Below, one piece after another: positions 1 through 8,865 of a DNA stretch of 17,507 nucleotides. A program made the position numbers and the translations under genes. Below the pieces are notes generated by a model, which searched no databases, was not told the origin of the DNA, and saw nothing but the letters and a program-made list of their open reading frames with translations. The stretch spans positions 1 to 17,507 of the forward strand of contig DKKP01000059.1 in the NCBI GenBank assembly GCA_002455335.1, written 5' to 3'. The stretch is from Anaerolineales bacterium UBA6663 (GTDB taxonomy: Bacteria; Chloroflexota; Anaerolineae; Anaerolineales; UBA6663). The number at the start of each line of letters is the position of its first letter. Positions within the stretch are counted from its first letter, which is position 1.

Positions 1-472
1 CCGCCGCGATCACGGCGGCCGTGTCGCGCGTCGCGGTCGCCAGCACCTCGGGCTGCCGGCCGACAAGGATAACGGTCAGCAGGCCATCGGCGCTCAGACC
101 GTTGGCGAGCTCACGCACCTGCGCCTGCGCCATGGCGAAACGCGAAGGCGCAACATCGGACGCAGACATCGACGCTGAGGCATCGAGCAGCACGATCACG
201 GCCCCGCGCGCGACAGCCGGCACGATGAGAAACGGCCGCGCCAGCGCAAAGACCAGCGCGGCGAGCAACAGCAGTTGCAGGATCAGGAGCAGATTGCGGC
301 GCAGGCGCTGCCAGGGCGCGTTGGCCTCGCGGTCGCGGAGCAGGCGCTGCCAGAGCACGACGCTCGAGACCTCGACCTGGCGCCGGCGCATCTTGAGCAT
401 GTACAGCACAAGGATCGGGAGCGCCAGCAGCCCGAGCAGAAAGGCCAGCGGGGCTAGAAACGGAATCGTCAT
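1..472 (-). CDS. BatA-like membrane-anchored VWA protein (partial, 3' end outside window)
   Basis: I translated this frame by hand from the ATG at 470-472; it stays open for 157 codons and runs off the left edge. Visible: a first hydrophobic segment at residues 5-25, then a basic stretch (LKMRRRQ), a conserved-looking V-SSVVLWQRLL segment, a second membrane segment around 60-85, and a VWA domain starting with the MIDAS motif D97-A-S-A-S101 (metal-ion-dependent adhesion site). This is the layout of the N-terminal aerotolerance-regulator (BatA) domain followed by VWA. Family members sit in the membrane with the VWA domain outside it and are encoded beside MoxR and DUF58 genes, as here. The ATG overlaps the TGA of the DUF58 gene by four bases, indicating translational coupling. 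Sure of the family; function unknown. The C-terminal half, including the remaining MIDAS residues, cannot be seen. Confidence 0.88.
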   Translation of the reverse strand, partial: MTIPFLAPLAFLLGLLALPILVLYMLKMRRRQVEVSSVVLWQRLLRDREANAPWQRLRRNLLLILQLLLLAALVFALARPFLIVPAVARGAVIVLLDASASMSASDVAPSRFAMAQAQVRELANGLSADGLLTVILVGRQPEVLATATRDTAAVIAA

Positions 473-1347
473 TTCACCAGGCCACGCTGCCGGAGTTGAT
501 GAAGCACCAGCTGATCCCACGGCTCGTCGGTCACGACCGGCACATAGTGCATGCCGCGTTTGGTGCAATACGCGTCGATCTCGTTGCGCCAATCCGTCAG
601 CCGCGTGTGGTAGAGGTCGCGCAGGCCGCCGTCGAGCGTCACCTCCTGAAAGTCCTGGGTCTCGGCATCCACCAGCCGCACATCGCCCGCGAAGTCGGGC
701 TCGACCTCGATCGGGGCCAGGGTATGCACGACGACCACCTCGTGGCCGCGGCCTTGAAGCTGCGCGAGGCCGTCGGCGTGTCCGTCGGGCGCGAACAGAT
801 CGGAGATCACGAACGTCAGCCCGGGGCGGCCGCCGGTCAGGGCGTAGTCGCGCAGCGCGGCGTTCAGACGCGTATCGCCGGCCGGCTCGACATCTTCCAG
901 AAACCGAATCAGGCGCAGCGCGAAGCCGCGGTTGCGCGCCGGTCCGAACCGGGCGGCGACCTCTTCGCCGTTGAGCACCGACACGCTCAAGCGATCACCC
1001 GCGGCCAGCGCAAGATACCCGAAGGCCGCGGCCAGCTTGCAGGCGTAGTCGAGCTTGCGCGTCTCGCCCTGGCCGAAGCCCATCGAGAGCGAGGCGTCGA
1101 CGAGCACATGGACGGCCAGGTCCTCCTCCTCTTCGAGCAGCTTGATAAACGGCCGCTCGAGCCGGGCGTAGGCGTTCCAGTCGATCCGGCGCAGGTCGTC
1201 GCCGCGCACGTAGTCGCGATAATCCGCGAATTCGATCGACGTGCCGCGCTTTGTGCTGCGCCGCTCGCCCTTGAACACGCCGGCGCGCACGCGCTGCGCC
1301 ACAAGGGCGAGGCGATCGAGGCGGCGAAGGGTTGATTCCGAGAACAT
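469..1347 (-). CDS. DUF58 family protein (VWA-like)
   Basis: A 292-residue soluble protein of usual DUF58 length. The diagnostic stretch is at about residues 38-62 (IEFADYRDYVRGDD, then RRIDWNAYAR), followed by a VWA-like fold whose MIDAS-type motif is D84-A-S86-L-S88. The second MIDAS region is probably GDTRLNAAL near residue 180. DUF58 proteins are partners of MoxR ATPases; the biochemical role is not established. It lies directly after MoxR and overlaps the following VWA gene by ATGA. I chose the ATG at 1345-1347, giving MFSESTLRRLDRLAL. The frame can be extended 21 codons upstream to an ATG at 1408-1410, but those codons lie in a palindromic repeat and would encode a repeat-derived peptide. 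The chosen start has no clear Shine-Dalgarno sequence; the bases before it are the foot of the hairpin. Confidence 0.92.
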   Translation of the reverse strand: MFSESTLRRLDRLALVAQRVRAGVFKGERRSTKRGTSIEFADYRDYVRGDDLRRIDWNAYARLERPFIKLLEEEEDLAVHVLVDASLSMGFGQGETRKLDYACKLAAAFGYLALAAGDRLSVSVLNGEEVAARFGPARNRGFALRLIRFLEDVEPAGDTRLNAALRDYALTGGRPGLTFVISDLFAPDGHADGLAQLQGRGHEVVVVHTLAPIEVEPDFAGDVRLVDAETQDFQEVTLDGGLRDLYHTRLTDWRNEIDAYCTKRGMHYVPVVTDEPWDQLVLHQLRQRGLVK

Positions 1348-1361
1348 GGCTGGGCTTTGGT

Positions 1362-1431
1362 TAATTGCTGATAGTTGATTTCTGATTGCTGATTGGCTCT
1401 CAATCAGCAATCAGAAATCAACTATCAGCAA

Positions 1432-1434
<3 letters not shown>
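1362..1434. repeat. Perfect 34-bp inverted repeat with 5-base loop, AT-rich
   Basis: Bases 1362-1395 are the exact reverse complement of 1401-1434, with loop GCTCT at 1396-1400. Each arm is built from near-repeats of TGCTGATT/TGATAGTTGATT and is clearly poorer in G+C than its surroundings. The right arm includes the TAA stop of the MoxR gene (1432-1434) and the left arm ends 14 bases before the DUF58 start. On the transcribed strand no run of U follows the stem, so it is not a standard intrinsic terminator. It could be a small mobile or dispersed palindromic repeat, an mRNA-processing or stability hairpin, or an element uncoupling DUF58 translation from MoxR. The sequence fact is certain; the role is open. 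Confidence 0.97.
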
Positions 1435-2433
<999 letters not shown>

Positions 2434-2441
2434 GATGTCGA

Positions 2442-4079
2442 TCAAGGCTCCAATGAGCTGAAGTATTGGCGGACGATGTCGCGGATCTCGGGCGGGTAGT
2501 CGCCCTCGTTGACGGCCGAATAGGCCGAGTCGCGGTAATCGGCGTAGACCTCGTTGTACGGAACGGTCACCTCGCCGGTGTTCTGTTCACTCGATGGACC
2601 TTCGCCGACCACCTCGTCACCGGGATCGCCGTTCCCGGTCTCGGGCACCTGCACGTCTGTGCCGCCCTCGCCGCCGATGTGGTTTGGCGCGTAGATGGGT
2701 TCGTAATCCGACACGCCGCCGTTTGTGGCGCCGCCCGTGCCCGATTGCCCCTGGGTCTCGCCGCCGGCGCCCTGACCGGAGTTGCCGGTGCCCGTGCCAG
2801 CCCCGCCGCCCTGACCCTGCCCTTGACCCTGACCCTGCCCTTGACCCTGACCCTGGCCCTGGCCCTGACCCTGGCCCTGGCCTTGACCCTGCTGGCCCTG
2901 CTGGCCCTGCTGGCCTTGTTGCCCGGCCTGGGCGATGGCGCGCTGCGCCTGGGTCACCTGGTTGGAGGCCTGGCCGGCGGCCTGCGATTGAGCGGCCTGC
3001 TGGCCGGCCTGCTGCATCGACTGGCCGGCGCGCTGCAGGGCCTCTTGAGCGGCGGCCGGATCGCCGTTACGCAACGCCTCAGCGGCGTCCTGCAGGGCTT
3101 CAGCCGTCTCGGGGTCGGTCGCTTCGAGCGCTTCGGCGGCCTCCTCGAGCTCCTCGGCCAGCGCCTGCTGCTCCTCGGCGCTGAGCGTCGAGGGATCGAT
3201 GCCCTCGAGCGCTTCGCCGGCCGCTTGAAGGTCGCCGTTCTGTAGCGCCTCACCGGCGGCCTGCGTCGTCTGGTTCCCGCTGAGCTGCTCGCCCGCCTCC
3301 TGCAGGGCCTGGGCTTGCGCCTCGGCGTTAGGGTCGCGCTGGGCGCGCAATTCCTGTTGCGCCTGGGCGAGCGCCTCTTGCGCCTGAGCCTCGGTCAGGC
3401 CCGGCTGCTGCAGGGCCTGCTGGGCCTGCTCGAGCGGCTCGGTGAGTTCTTGCTTCTGCTCGTCAGTCAGCTGATCGTTGTTCTCGATCTCGGCGATGGC
3501 CTGCTCGAGCTGCTCGATCTGGTCGGCGATGGCCTGCTGCACAGCCTGCTGCTGGGCAAGCACGGCGTCCTGCGGATTCGGCCAAAACGCAAAACCCGCA
3601 ACCAGGGCCACAGCGAGCGCCAGCGCGGCGAGCCATTCAACCCGGGCCACGTCCAACAGTTTCAACCGCGCTGCGGCGGGGGCGCTCCGCGCGGCAGCGG
3701 CTGCATCGGCCCACTGTTGCCGAACCAGCCATTCGGGCGCGCGATCGGGTGCTTCGCCCAACTCGAGCGCCATCGACGTCCGTTCGGCGAGGCCGAGCTG
3801 CCGATCGAAGGCGCGTGCCGCCGCGATCCGTGATCGAGGGCGGAAGAAGCCGTAAGCGGCCCCCAGCACCATCCCCGCGACAGCGCCAATCACAGTCAGC
3901 TGGATCTGCGTGATCGTGAACACCAGGGGCGTGACGCGCGCCAGCACGGCCAACGCCAGGGCCAGGGCGAGCGCGACCCACAACCCGCGCACCAGCCCAC
4001 GCACGGAATCGCGCACACGCACACGCCACAACCAGCGTGTGATCCACTCATTGACTTCCCGCAGCGCTTCAGTCGACAT
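2442..4079 (-). CDS. Membrane protein with long Gln/Ala/Glu coiled coil and (GQ)n tract
   Basis: 545 residues. Two adjacent membrane segments lie at about 30-48 and 52-78, a cytoplasmic-looking stretch follows, and a third membrane segment lies at 147-166. Then comes a long helical region (about 172-380) made of Gln, Ala, Glu and Leu with repeated 'EALQNGD / [16 protein letters not shown]' units, likely coiled coil. Residues 386-424 are an almost pure Gly-Gln repeat, followed by a Gly/Thr/Ser-rich flexible region and a compact tail at 506-545 ([12 protein letters not shown], then [18 protein letters not shown]). The layout recalls the DUF4175-like proteins found beside MoxR/DUF58 genes, but I cannot confirm membership. 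It precedes MoxR by eight bases and has GAGGA shortly before its ATG. Probably an envelope scaffold or substrate of the MoxR/VWA module (inference). Confidence 0.85.
   Translation of the reverse strand: MSTEALREVNEWITRWLWRVRVRDSVRGLVRGLWVALALALALAVLARVTPLVFTITQIQLTVIGAVAGMVLGAAYGFFRPRSRIAAARAFDRQLGLAERTSMALELGEAPDRAPEWLVRQQWADAAAAARSAPAAARLKLLDVARVEWLAALALAVALVAGFAFWPNPQDAVLAQQQAVQQAIADQIEQLEQAIAEIENNDQLTDEQKQELTEPLEQAQQALQQPGLTEAQAQEALAQAQQELRAQRDPNAEAQAQALQEAGEQLSGNQTTQAAGEALQNGDLQAAGEALEGIDPSTLSAEEQQALAEELEEAAEALEATDPETAEALQDAAEALRNGDPAAAQEALQRAGQSMQQAGQQAAQSQAAGQASNQVTQAQRAIAQAGQQGQQGQQGQQGQGQGQGQGQGQGQGQGQGQGQGQGQGGGAGTGTGNSGQGAGGETQGQSGTGGATNGGVSDYEPIYAPNHIGGEGGTDVQVPETGNGDPGDEVVGEGPSSEQNTGEVTVPYNEVYADYRDSAYSAVNEGDYPPEIRDIVRQYFSSLEP
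2808..2924 (-). repeat. In-frame (GQ)n-coding short-unit repeat
   Basis: This part of the coiled-coil gene is a run of 6- to 9-base units (plus-strand CCCTGG, CCCTGA, CCTTGA, and CTGCTGGCC at the 5' end of the coding strand) encoding Gln-Gln-Gly and then Gly-Gln repeats, residues 386-424. Units vary mainly at third codon positions, which suggests selection for the peptide rather than a recent expansion, though the tract is still prone to slippage and to length differences between strains. Confidence 0.9.
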
Positions 4080-4087
4080 ACGTCCTC

Positions 4088-4120
4088 GTAGTGCGTGGGG
4101 CGTGGCGCGTTTTGCGTCGA
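4088..4120. repeat. Degenerate GCGTGG/GCGT low-complexity stretch in a 74-base operon gap
   Basis: The 74-base gap (4080-4153) between the permease stop and the coiled-coil gene holds a run of imperfect GCGTGG/GCGT units (on the minus strand ACGC-CACGCC-CCACGCAC). It resembles simple intergenic repeats of bacterial genomes. The remainder of the gap contains only the GAGGA ribosome binding site, four bases before the ATG at 4079. No terminator hairpin was seen, so transcription probably continues from the permease into the next gene. Confidence 0.4.
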
Positions 4121-4153
4121 GCGTTCCCCGAGTTCATCTTCCGCGCACTCCGC

Positions 4154-5155
4154 TCACCGCTCCCTGCGGCTGACGTTCAGCACAGCGAGCAGGACGAAAA
4201 TCACGCCCAGCACGCCGGCGAACACCGTAAAAAGCATCCACGGCGACGGCACATAGGCCGTGAATCCAATCACGCCTGACATCGGATCACTCAGCGGGAC
4301 CGTGGCGTACCACAGCCCGGTGGTCTGATCCACGATCATGACCTCGCTGATGATCATGGTAGCGATCGGGTTCGTGGCCGAGAGCAGCAGACCTGCATAC
4401 AACATCACGGCCTGCACAAGAACGCTGGGCGAGCCGAAGAATGAAAAAGCCGAACTAAAAACCAGCAGCGGGATGAGCAACAGCGGCAATGCGAGCAGGC
4501 TAACGAGCACGAAGCCAAACGTCAACACAGTCGCGCCAAGGGTGCGGCGCATCAGCGACGAGAAGTACACGCCGGCCGAGCTGAAGAGAAACGCGCAGGT
4601 CACCAACAACAAGGTGGCCAGCACAAGCTCCTCGATCGCGACGCCGCCTAACAGAAACGCCAGGCTCTGCAAGGGCAGCGCCGTAAACAGCAGCAGCAGG
4701 ATGTAGACCAGCGCCGAGCCAAGCTTGCCGAGGACAAGCGAGCGCGCCGGCAGCAGCGTCGTGCGCAACAGATCGTACGTCTGTCGTTCGCGCTCGCCGC
4801 TGACCGCGCCGACCGTAAAGGCCGGCGCGATGAAACAGACCAGGAGCAACTCGATGCCGACCACGCCACCAAACACGAACTTGCCGACGAGGCCGCGCTG
4901 TGAGGCCGAGAACGCCGTCGCGGTCGAGGCCGAGTACAGGTAGTACAGGAAGATGACGAAACCTGCCAGCAGCACGAGATAGACGGTGAGCACGACAAAC
5001 GCACGCGCCCCACGCATCCGGCCGCGCAGTTCCTTGAGCACCACGGGGTTGATCGAGAGCATATCGCTGACCAACTGACGGAGGCCGTTGATCGGCGGCT
5101 GGGATGGCTGCGCCGGGCTGGAACCCTGCGCTTCGGGTACAGCTGTCGACGTCAT
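4154..5155 (-). CDS. ABC-2 type transporter permease
   Basis: 333 residues with six or seven membrane segments at about 51-74, 92-115, 146-168, 174-198, 207-238 (long), 246-268 and 305-326. A cytoplasmic N-terminal tail of about 50 residues carries NPVVLKELRGRMRG (36-49), the 'NP-h-h-x-K/R-E' motif at the entry to the first helix of ABC-2 permeases. ERERQTYDLLRTT (121-133) is the matching loop after helix 2, which couples to the ATPase. The ATG overlaps the TGA of the ATPase gene by four bases, so the two products should be made in proportion and form one exporter in the inner membrane. The substrate cannot be inferred; ABC-2 systems export lipids, polysaccharides or peptides, and some act as mechanotransmission machines. 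Confident of family. Confidence 0.95.
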   Translation of the reverse strand: MTSTAVPEAQGSSPAQPSQPPINGLRQLVSDMLSINPVVLKELRGRMRGARAFVVLTVYLVLLAGFVIFLYYLYSASTATAFSASQRGLVGKFVFGGVVGIELLLVCFIAPAFTVGAVSGERERQTYDLLRTTLLPARSLVLGKLGSALVYILLLLFTALPLQSLAFLLGGVAIEELVLATLLLVTCAFLFSSAGVYFSSLMRRTLGATVLTFGFVLVSLLALPLLLIPLLVFSSAFSFFGSPSVLVQAVMLYAGLLLSATNPIATMIISEVMIVDQTTGLWYATVPLSDPMSGVIGFTAYVPSPWMLFTVFAGVLGVIFVLLAVLNVSRRER

Positions 5156-6114
5156 GACGTCCGGGCTCCATTCGTGATCTGCATGAAGACGTCCTCGAGC
5201 TCCTGCCGGGTCTCGCTAAAGTGCAGGACCGGCAGCTTCTGGGCCACAAGCAGGCTCAGGAGCGAACTGACCCCGGCCGCGTCGCCGCCAAAGTCGACCT
5301 CGAGCGTCGGCGGCCCTTCATCGTCGTCGATCGGGCGGACCGCCAGGACGCCTTCGCGGCCAAAGACGACCGACTGCGCCCGTGTGAGCACATCCTGCAA
5401 GGCCAGGAACTGAACGCGCAAGGTACGATGCGGGCGCAACTGGCGCTGCATGTCGGTCATACTGCCCTGCGCAACCAGCCGCCCGCCCTCGACGATTCCG
5501 ATGTGCGTGCAGATCTCGGCCACATCCGCCAGGATGTGCGTGGAGAAGAACACGGTCTTGCCCATGCGGCTGAGCTCGACCAACAGTTCGCGGATCTCGA
5601 CCCGCGCACGTGGGTCGAGCCCCGAGGCCGGTTCATCGAGGATCAACACCTGCGGATCGTGGGCCAGCGTGCGCGCCAGACACAAGCGCTGCTTCATGCC
5701 GCGCGAGAGCGTATCGACCTGGACGTCACGCTTGTGGCCGAGATCGACAAGTTCGAGCAGGTCGTCGATCAGGCGCCGTCGCTGCACATCCGGAACCTTG
5801 TAGCAGGCGGCGAAAAAGTCCAGATACTCCCAGACGGTCATGTCGTCGTACACGCCAAAGAAATCGGGCATGTAGCCGATCAGTCGTCGGACATCGTCAG
5901 GGGCGCTGCGCACCGAGTGCCCGCCGACATAGGCCTCGCCCGAGGTCGGCTCGAGCAACGTGGTGATGATACGCATGGTCGTGGTCTTGCCGGCGCCGTT
6001 TGGCCCGACAAAGCCATAGATCGCGCCCTGCTCCACCTGGAGCGACATCCCCTTGACGGCTTGAAATTGGCCGTAGGTCTTGGCGAGGTCACGCGTTTCG
6101 AGGATCAGGCTCAT
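5152..6114 (-). CDS. ABC transporter ATP-binding protein
   Basis: A 320-residue nucleotide-binding subunit. Motifs: Walker A G37-PNGAGK-T44-T45, signature L136-SRGMKQ142, Walker B VLILDE ending at E161 followed by PASGLDP (D-loop), and switch H193 (FFSTHIL). At the Q-loop the sequence reads GYMPD with D84 where most ABC ATPases have Gln. The C-terminal 90 residues (from about 228) form an accessory domain typical of ABC-2 ATPases. Two starts compete. The ATG at 6112-6114 has GAGG (6123-6126) eight bases in front and is used here. The ATG at 6118-6120 shares a base with the preceding TAA and adds Met-Thr, but leaves only two bases after GAGG. Pairs with the permease that follows (ATGA overlap). 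Confidence 0.95.
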   Translation of the reverse strand: MSLILETRDLAKTYGQFQAVKGMSLQVEQGAIYGFVGPNGAGKTTTMRIITTLLEPTSGEAYVGGHSVRSAPDDVRRLIGYMPDFFGVYDDMTVWEYLDFFAACYKVPDVQRRRLIDDLLELVDLGHKRDVQVDTLSRGMKQRLCLARTLAHDPQVLILDEPASGLDPRARVEIRELLVELSRMGKTVFFSTHILADVAEICTHIGIVEGGRLVAQGSMTDMQRQLRPHRTLRVQFLALQDVLTRAQSVVFGREGVLAVRPIDDDEGPPTLEVDFGGDAAGVSSLLSLLVAQKLPVLHFSETRQELEDVFMQITNGARTS

Positions 6115-6119
6115 CGTCA

Positions 6120-8585
6120 TTACCTCGTCAGGACCACGGTCGCATCGAGCCGCGCGACCGACGAGTAGCTGCCCGGCTGCCCGGTCAGCCGCAGTTGCAC
6201 CTCGCCGCCCGGTCCGACGTAGTCGGAAGGCGAAGTCAGCTCGGTGTCGCCCCAGGCGATATCGATGACCGGGTCCCAATCGCCGAGCGTGTAGTTCCAG
6301 ACATCGACGATGACCGTCGCCGTGCCCGTCATGCCCGACGACTCGTCGAGATGGACCACGACCTGCGCCACGGCGCTGTAAGCCACAGGCTGCGCCGGGC
6401 GGAAGAGAAACGCCAGCTGATCGCTGTCATAGAGATAGATGTCATACGGGCCATAGCTTCCGCTGGATGTCTGCTGGTCGAGCGACTGCCAGACCATGAA
6501 CTCGGGCGAAAGCGTGATGTGTCCATCGACCTGGCCAGGCTCGACCGTGGTCGGCACCCGGAGCAGATACAGGGTCTCGGCACGGGTCTCGAACGGGGCG
6601 TCCTCCACCACGACGTTGAAGGGCGCACGATCCGACCAACCCGACAGGTAAATCCCACTACCGCGGCTCCCGGAGTAGCTGTTCAACGCAGCGTTGAGCA
6701 ATGCGTACCGCCGCGCCGTCTCGATATCGTCGTAATAGCTGTATGTGTACGGCGTCGTCCCGAGGATATCGTCGATGGTCGTGTCGCCGGTCGGGTAGTA
6801 GCCGCCGCCGGCCAGCCCGGTCGTCTGAACACCGGGCGGCGCGACGCTGTTCAACGGCGCCTGCGGGGCGCGGCCGCCGAGGACGTTGAGGTTGACTGTG
6901 ACTTTTTCTCCAGGGTCGAGGTCGCCAAAGCGCTGCGTCGCTCCAGGCGCCAGCAAGACAGCGTCCCGGATGGTCTCGGAGCTGTTGTTGACCACCTCGC
7001 CCTTCAGGACGACTCCTGAAGGCGTCGACTCGGATGTGACGTTTACCAGGATCGCCGGAAGCGTGGCGTTGCCCTGCGCGATCATCGAGCTGACGGCTGC
7101 CACGTCGGTCCGCAACGAGCGGACCCGGTATCGATCGCCGATCTCAACCCGGAGGCCGTTGATCGAGCTGTCTTGCGGGGTGCCGCTGTAGCCGGCGGCC
7201 GGCCGCGCGAGGATGCCCTCGGGCATCACAAGGTCGTAGTCGCGACGGGTCGGCGAGTAGAGCCCAACGGCCATATCGGCCCGACCGCTGGCCGCACCGG
7301 CGTAGCCCTGAACAAGGCTGACTTCATGCACGATCGCACGCCGCCCGGCCATGGTGAAACCGATCAGATACGTTGCGCAGCTGAACAGCACGACAGTGGC
7401 CGGGATCGTCACCCAGGCCCACTGTCGGCGCTTGAGCAACCGCAGGGCCACGAAATTGACGGGCCCGATCAGGCCGACGTAGGCCGCCAGGATGCCGCAG
7501 ATCAGGAACGGGCTGGCGAGCTGCAGGTCGGGCAAATACCCGGCGGCCTCAACCGCCGAGGACGTGTTGGTCGTGAACCCGCTCGCCCAGCTCGGGCGAT
7601 CCTGAGCCAGCGAGAGCATCTTGCGAAAGACATCGGCCGTGCCGACCCAATCGCGCGCCGGGGTCGTGCCCGGATCAAAGGCCAGGTACTCGACCTTGCC
7701 GACGCCGGCCACCCGTTCGACAAGCAGCGGCACGCCACCTGAAGCCACACGCACGATGGCGCCCTCGCTCAAATCGCCGGTCGCGACGAGCAACCCACCG
7801 CCGGCCGTATCCGAACGATTGGCAAAGCTCGCAAGGGGCTGGGTGTTTTCAACCGTGGTCGTCCCCGTGGGCGTAAGCGGCAGCAGCCCGCCAAGGCCGG
7901 CAGCCGTGCGTTGCCAGCCGGGCCCGCCAGTCACCCACAGGCGCCCACCCGAGCTGACCCACGCCTCGATCGCGCTCAGTTGCGCGGCGCTCAACGTGCC
8001 GGTGTCGACATCGGAGAGGACAAGCACGTCCAGCCCACCGTACGCCGCGGCTGTGTCGGGCAGATCTTCGAGTGCGATCTGCGCCAGATAGCCTGAGCCG
8101 CTGACCGGATCCACTTGCGCCAATGCGCCAAACGCGCTCGGATCCGCTGCGACCACGCCGTAGACGAGGTCAGAGGTCGTGATCGAGGTGCTGGAGGCCG
8201 TGGCGGTCTCGAGCAGACGGCCGCCCTCATAGATCTCGACGTCGACGCCGGACGAGTACCCTTCCACTAGGATGTACAGGGTCAGGTCGCGGGTCGTCCC
8301 ACTCGCCAGCTCGACGTCGCGCACAAACAACAACTGGGAGCCGGCGTAGGTCGACGTGGCGACCCGGATCTGAACCAGTCGATCCGGTCCGGAGTTGACG
8401 AGCGTCACATACAGCGGCGCCCACGCCTGATCGCGGTAGTACCCGTCGAAGCCGAATCGGGCCGACACGCGCAAATCGTTCTGGGGCTGCGCCTCTGCGG
8501 CGCGTGGATGGACCAGCGCCAGGATCAGGGCCAGGAGGGCCAGGTGCGCCCAGCGAATCGAGGGTCGAGTTGACGGAAACCGCAT
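6120..8585 (-). CDS. Secreted/membrane protein with GATase-like domain, in ABC transporter operon
   Basis: 821 residues from the chosen start. Signal peptide at 1-32 (basic MRFPSTRPSIR, hydrophobic core, AAEA end). Next comes an Ig-like beta region (about 35-130). Residues 140-225 resemble a class-I glutamine-amidotransferase-like (DUF4350-type) fold: 'LDVLVLSDVDTGTLSAAQ' then 'WVSSGGRLWVTGG', without an obvious catalytic Cys, so probably a binding domain. Two membrane helices lie at about 358-381 and 389-411, joined by LKRRQW, followed by a 400-residue beta-rich C-terminal region. If the signal peptide is cleaved, both large regions face outside. The start at 8583-8585 is set by AAGGA seven bases upstream; an in-frame ATG at 8624 would hide the signal peptide behind 13 residues. 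Its TAA overlaps the ATPase start by a base or lies five bases before it. Likely the extracytoplasmic partner of the ABC exporter (inference). Confidence 0.88.
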   Translation of the reverse strand: MRFPSTRPSIRWAHLALLALILALVHPRAAEAQPQNDLRVSARFGFDGYYRDQAWAPLYVTLVNSGPDRLVQIRVATSTYAGSQLLFVRDVELASGTTRDLTLYILVEGYSSGVDVEIYEGGRLLETATASSTSITTSDLVYGVVAADPSAFGALAQVDPVSGSGYLAQIALEDLPDTAAAYGGLDVLVLSDVDTGTLSAAQLSAIEAWVSSGGRLWVTGGPGWQRTAAGLGGLLPLTPTGTTTVENTQPLASFANRSDTAGGGLLVATGDLSEGAIVRVASGGVPLLVERVAGVGKVEYLAFDPGTTPARDWVGTADVFRKMLSLAQDRPSWASGFTTNTSSAVEAAGYLPDLQLASPFLICGILAAYVGLIGPVNFVALRLLKRRQWAWVTIPATVVLFSCATYLIGFTMAGRRAIVHEVSLVQGYAGAASGRADMAVGLYSPTRRDYDLVMPEGILARPAAGYSGTPQDSSINGLRVEIGDRYRVRSLRTDVAAVSSMIAQGNATLPAILVNVTSESTPSGVVLKGEVVNNSSETIRDAVLLAPGATQRFGDLDPGEKVTVNLNVLGGRAPQAPLNSVAPPGVQTTGLAGGGYYPTGDTTIDDILGTTPYTYSYYDDIETARRYALLNAALNSYSGSRGSGIYLSGWSDRAPFNVVVEDAPFETRAETLYLLRVPTTVEPGQVDGHITLSPEFMVWQSLDQQTSSGSYGPYDIYLYDSDQLAFLFRPAQPVAYSAVAQVVVHLDESSGMTGTATVIVDVWNYTLGDWDPVIDIAWGDTELTSPSDYVGPGGEVQLRLTGQPGSYSSVARLDATVVLTR
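6123..6126 (-). promoter_or_regulatory. Ribosome binding site GAGG deciding the ABC ATPase start
   Basis: GAGG on the minus strand overlaps the last codons of the preceding gene. It lies two bases before the ATG at 6120 and eight bases before the ATG at 6114, so the second ATG is the better spaced start. Confidence 0.6.
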
Positions 8586-8592
8586 CCAAGGT

Positions 8593-8597
8593 TCCTT
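8593..8597 (-). promoter_or_regulatory. Ribosome binding site AAGGA
   Basis: AAGGA on the minus strand, seven bases before the ATG at 8585, fixes the start of the 821-residue protein and rules against the longer reading from 8624. It sits in a short palindrome (AAGGAACCTT). Confidence 0.75.
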
Positions 8598-8741
8598 ATC
8601 GTTGAGCCACATCCACATCTGCATTGCGACCCTGAATCCTACGTATAAGGTCGAATTCGGGTTGCAGCAGCATTCCTAAGACTTCCGTGGGCCAGCCGAA
8701 GTTCCCGGCCTCTCACGGCCGACATCGACCGGAAAGCGCCG

Positions 8742-8770
8742 ATTATAGGCTAGCCCGACGGATCGGCCAG
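8742..8770 (-). promoter_or_regulatory. Candidate sigma-70-type promoter for the ABC/MoxR operon
   Basis: The minus strand reads TATAAT at 8747-8742, a perfect -10 hexamer. Seventeen bases upstream is CTGGCC, a weak -35 (three of six matches to TTGACA). Transcription would start near 8735 and leave a leader of about 150 bases before the ATG at 8585. The ten bases TATAATCGGC recur exactly in front of the GH36 gene (11538-11529), which supports a shared promoter type. Confidence 0.5.
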
Positions 8771-8789
8771 CCCACCGAGTGACCCCAGT

Positions 8790-8818
8790 CTCACACGATC
8801 AGATGAGCGTAACATAAT
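8790..8818 (+). promoter_or_regulatory. Weak plus-strand promoter candidate
   Basis: CTCACA at 8790-8795 and CATAAT at 8813-8818 are 17 bases apart and match the -35 and -10 consensus at four and five of six positions. They would fire toward the small plus-strand reading frame at 8935. Such matches arise by chance, so this is only a candidate. Confidence 0.22.
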
Positions 8819-8865
8819 CGCGACGGCGATTCGTTAGGCCTGAGCAGGAAGTGTAGGCGTCTGTC

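Noticed and set aside
496..1335. Long open frame on the plus strand opposite DUF58
   Set aside because: Exact antisense of a gene with clear family motifs. GC-rich codons leave the opposite frame open; composition (many Arg, His, Gly, Ala) is that of a shadow.
2808..2924. CRISPR-like array
   Set aside because: The repeat has six- to nine-base units with no spacers and lies in frame within a coding region.
6121..6279. 53-codon upstream extension of the ABC ATPase frame
   Set aside because: Lies within the end of the preceding gene, is Arg-rich and unlike any ATPase N-terminus; the GAGG site supports a start at 6114 or 6120.
5221..7019. Plus-strand open frames opposite the ABC ATPase and the 821-residue protein
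   Set aside because: Arg/His/Asp-rich shadows of well supported minus-strand genes.
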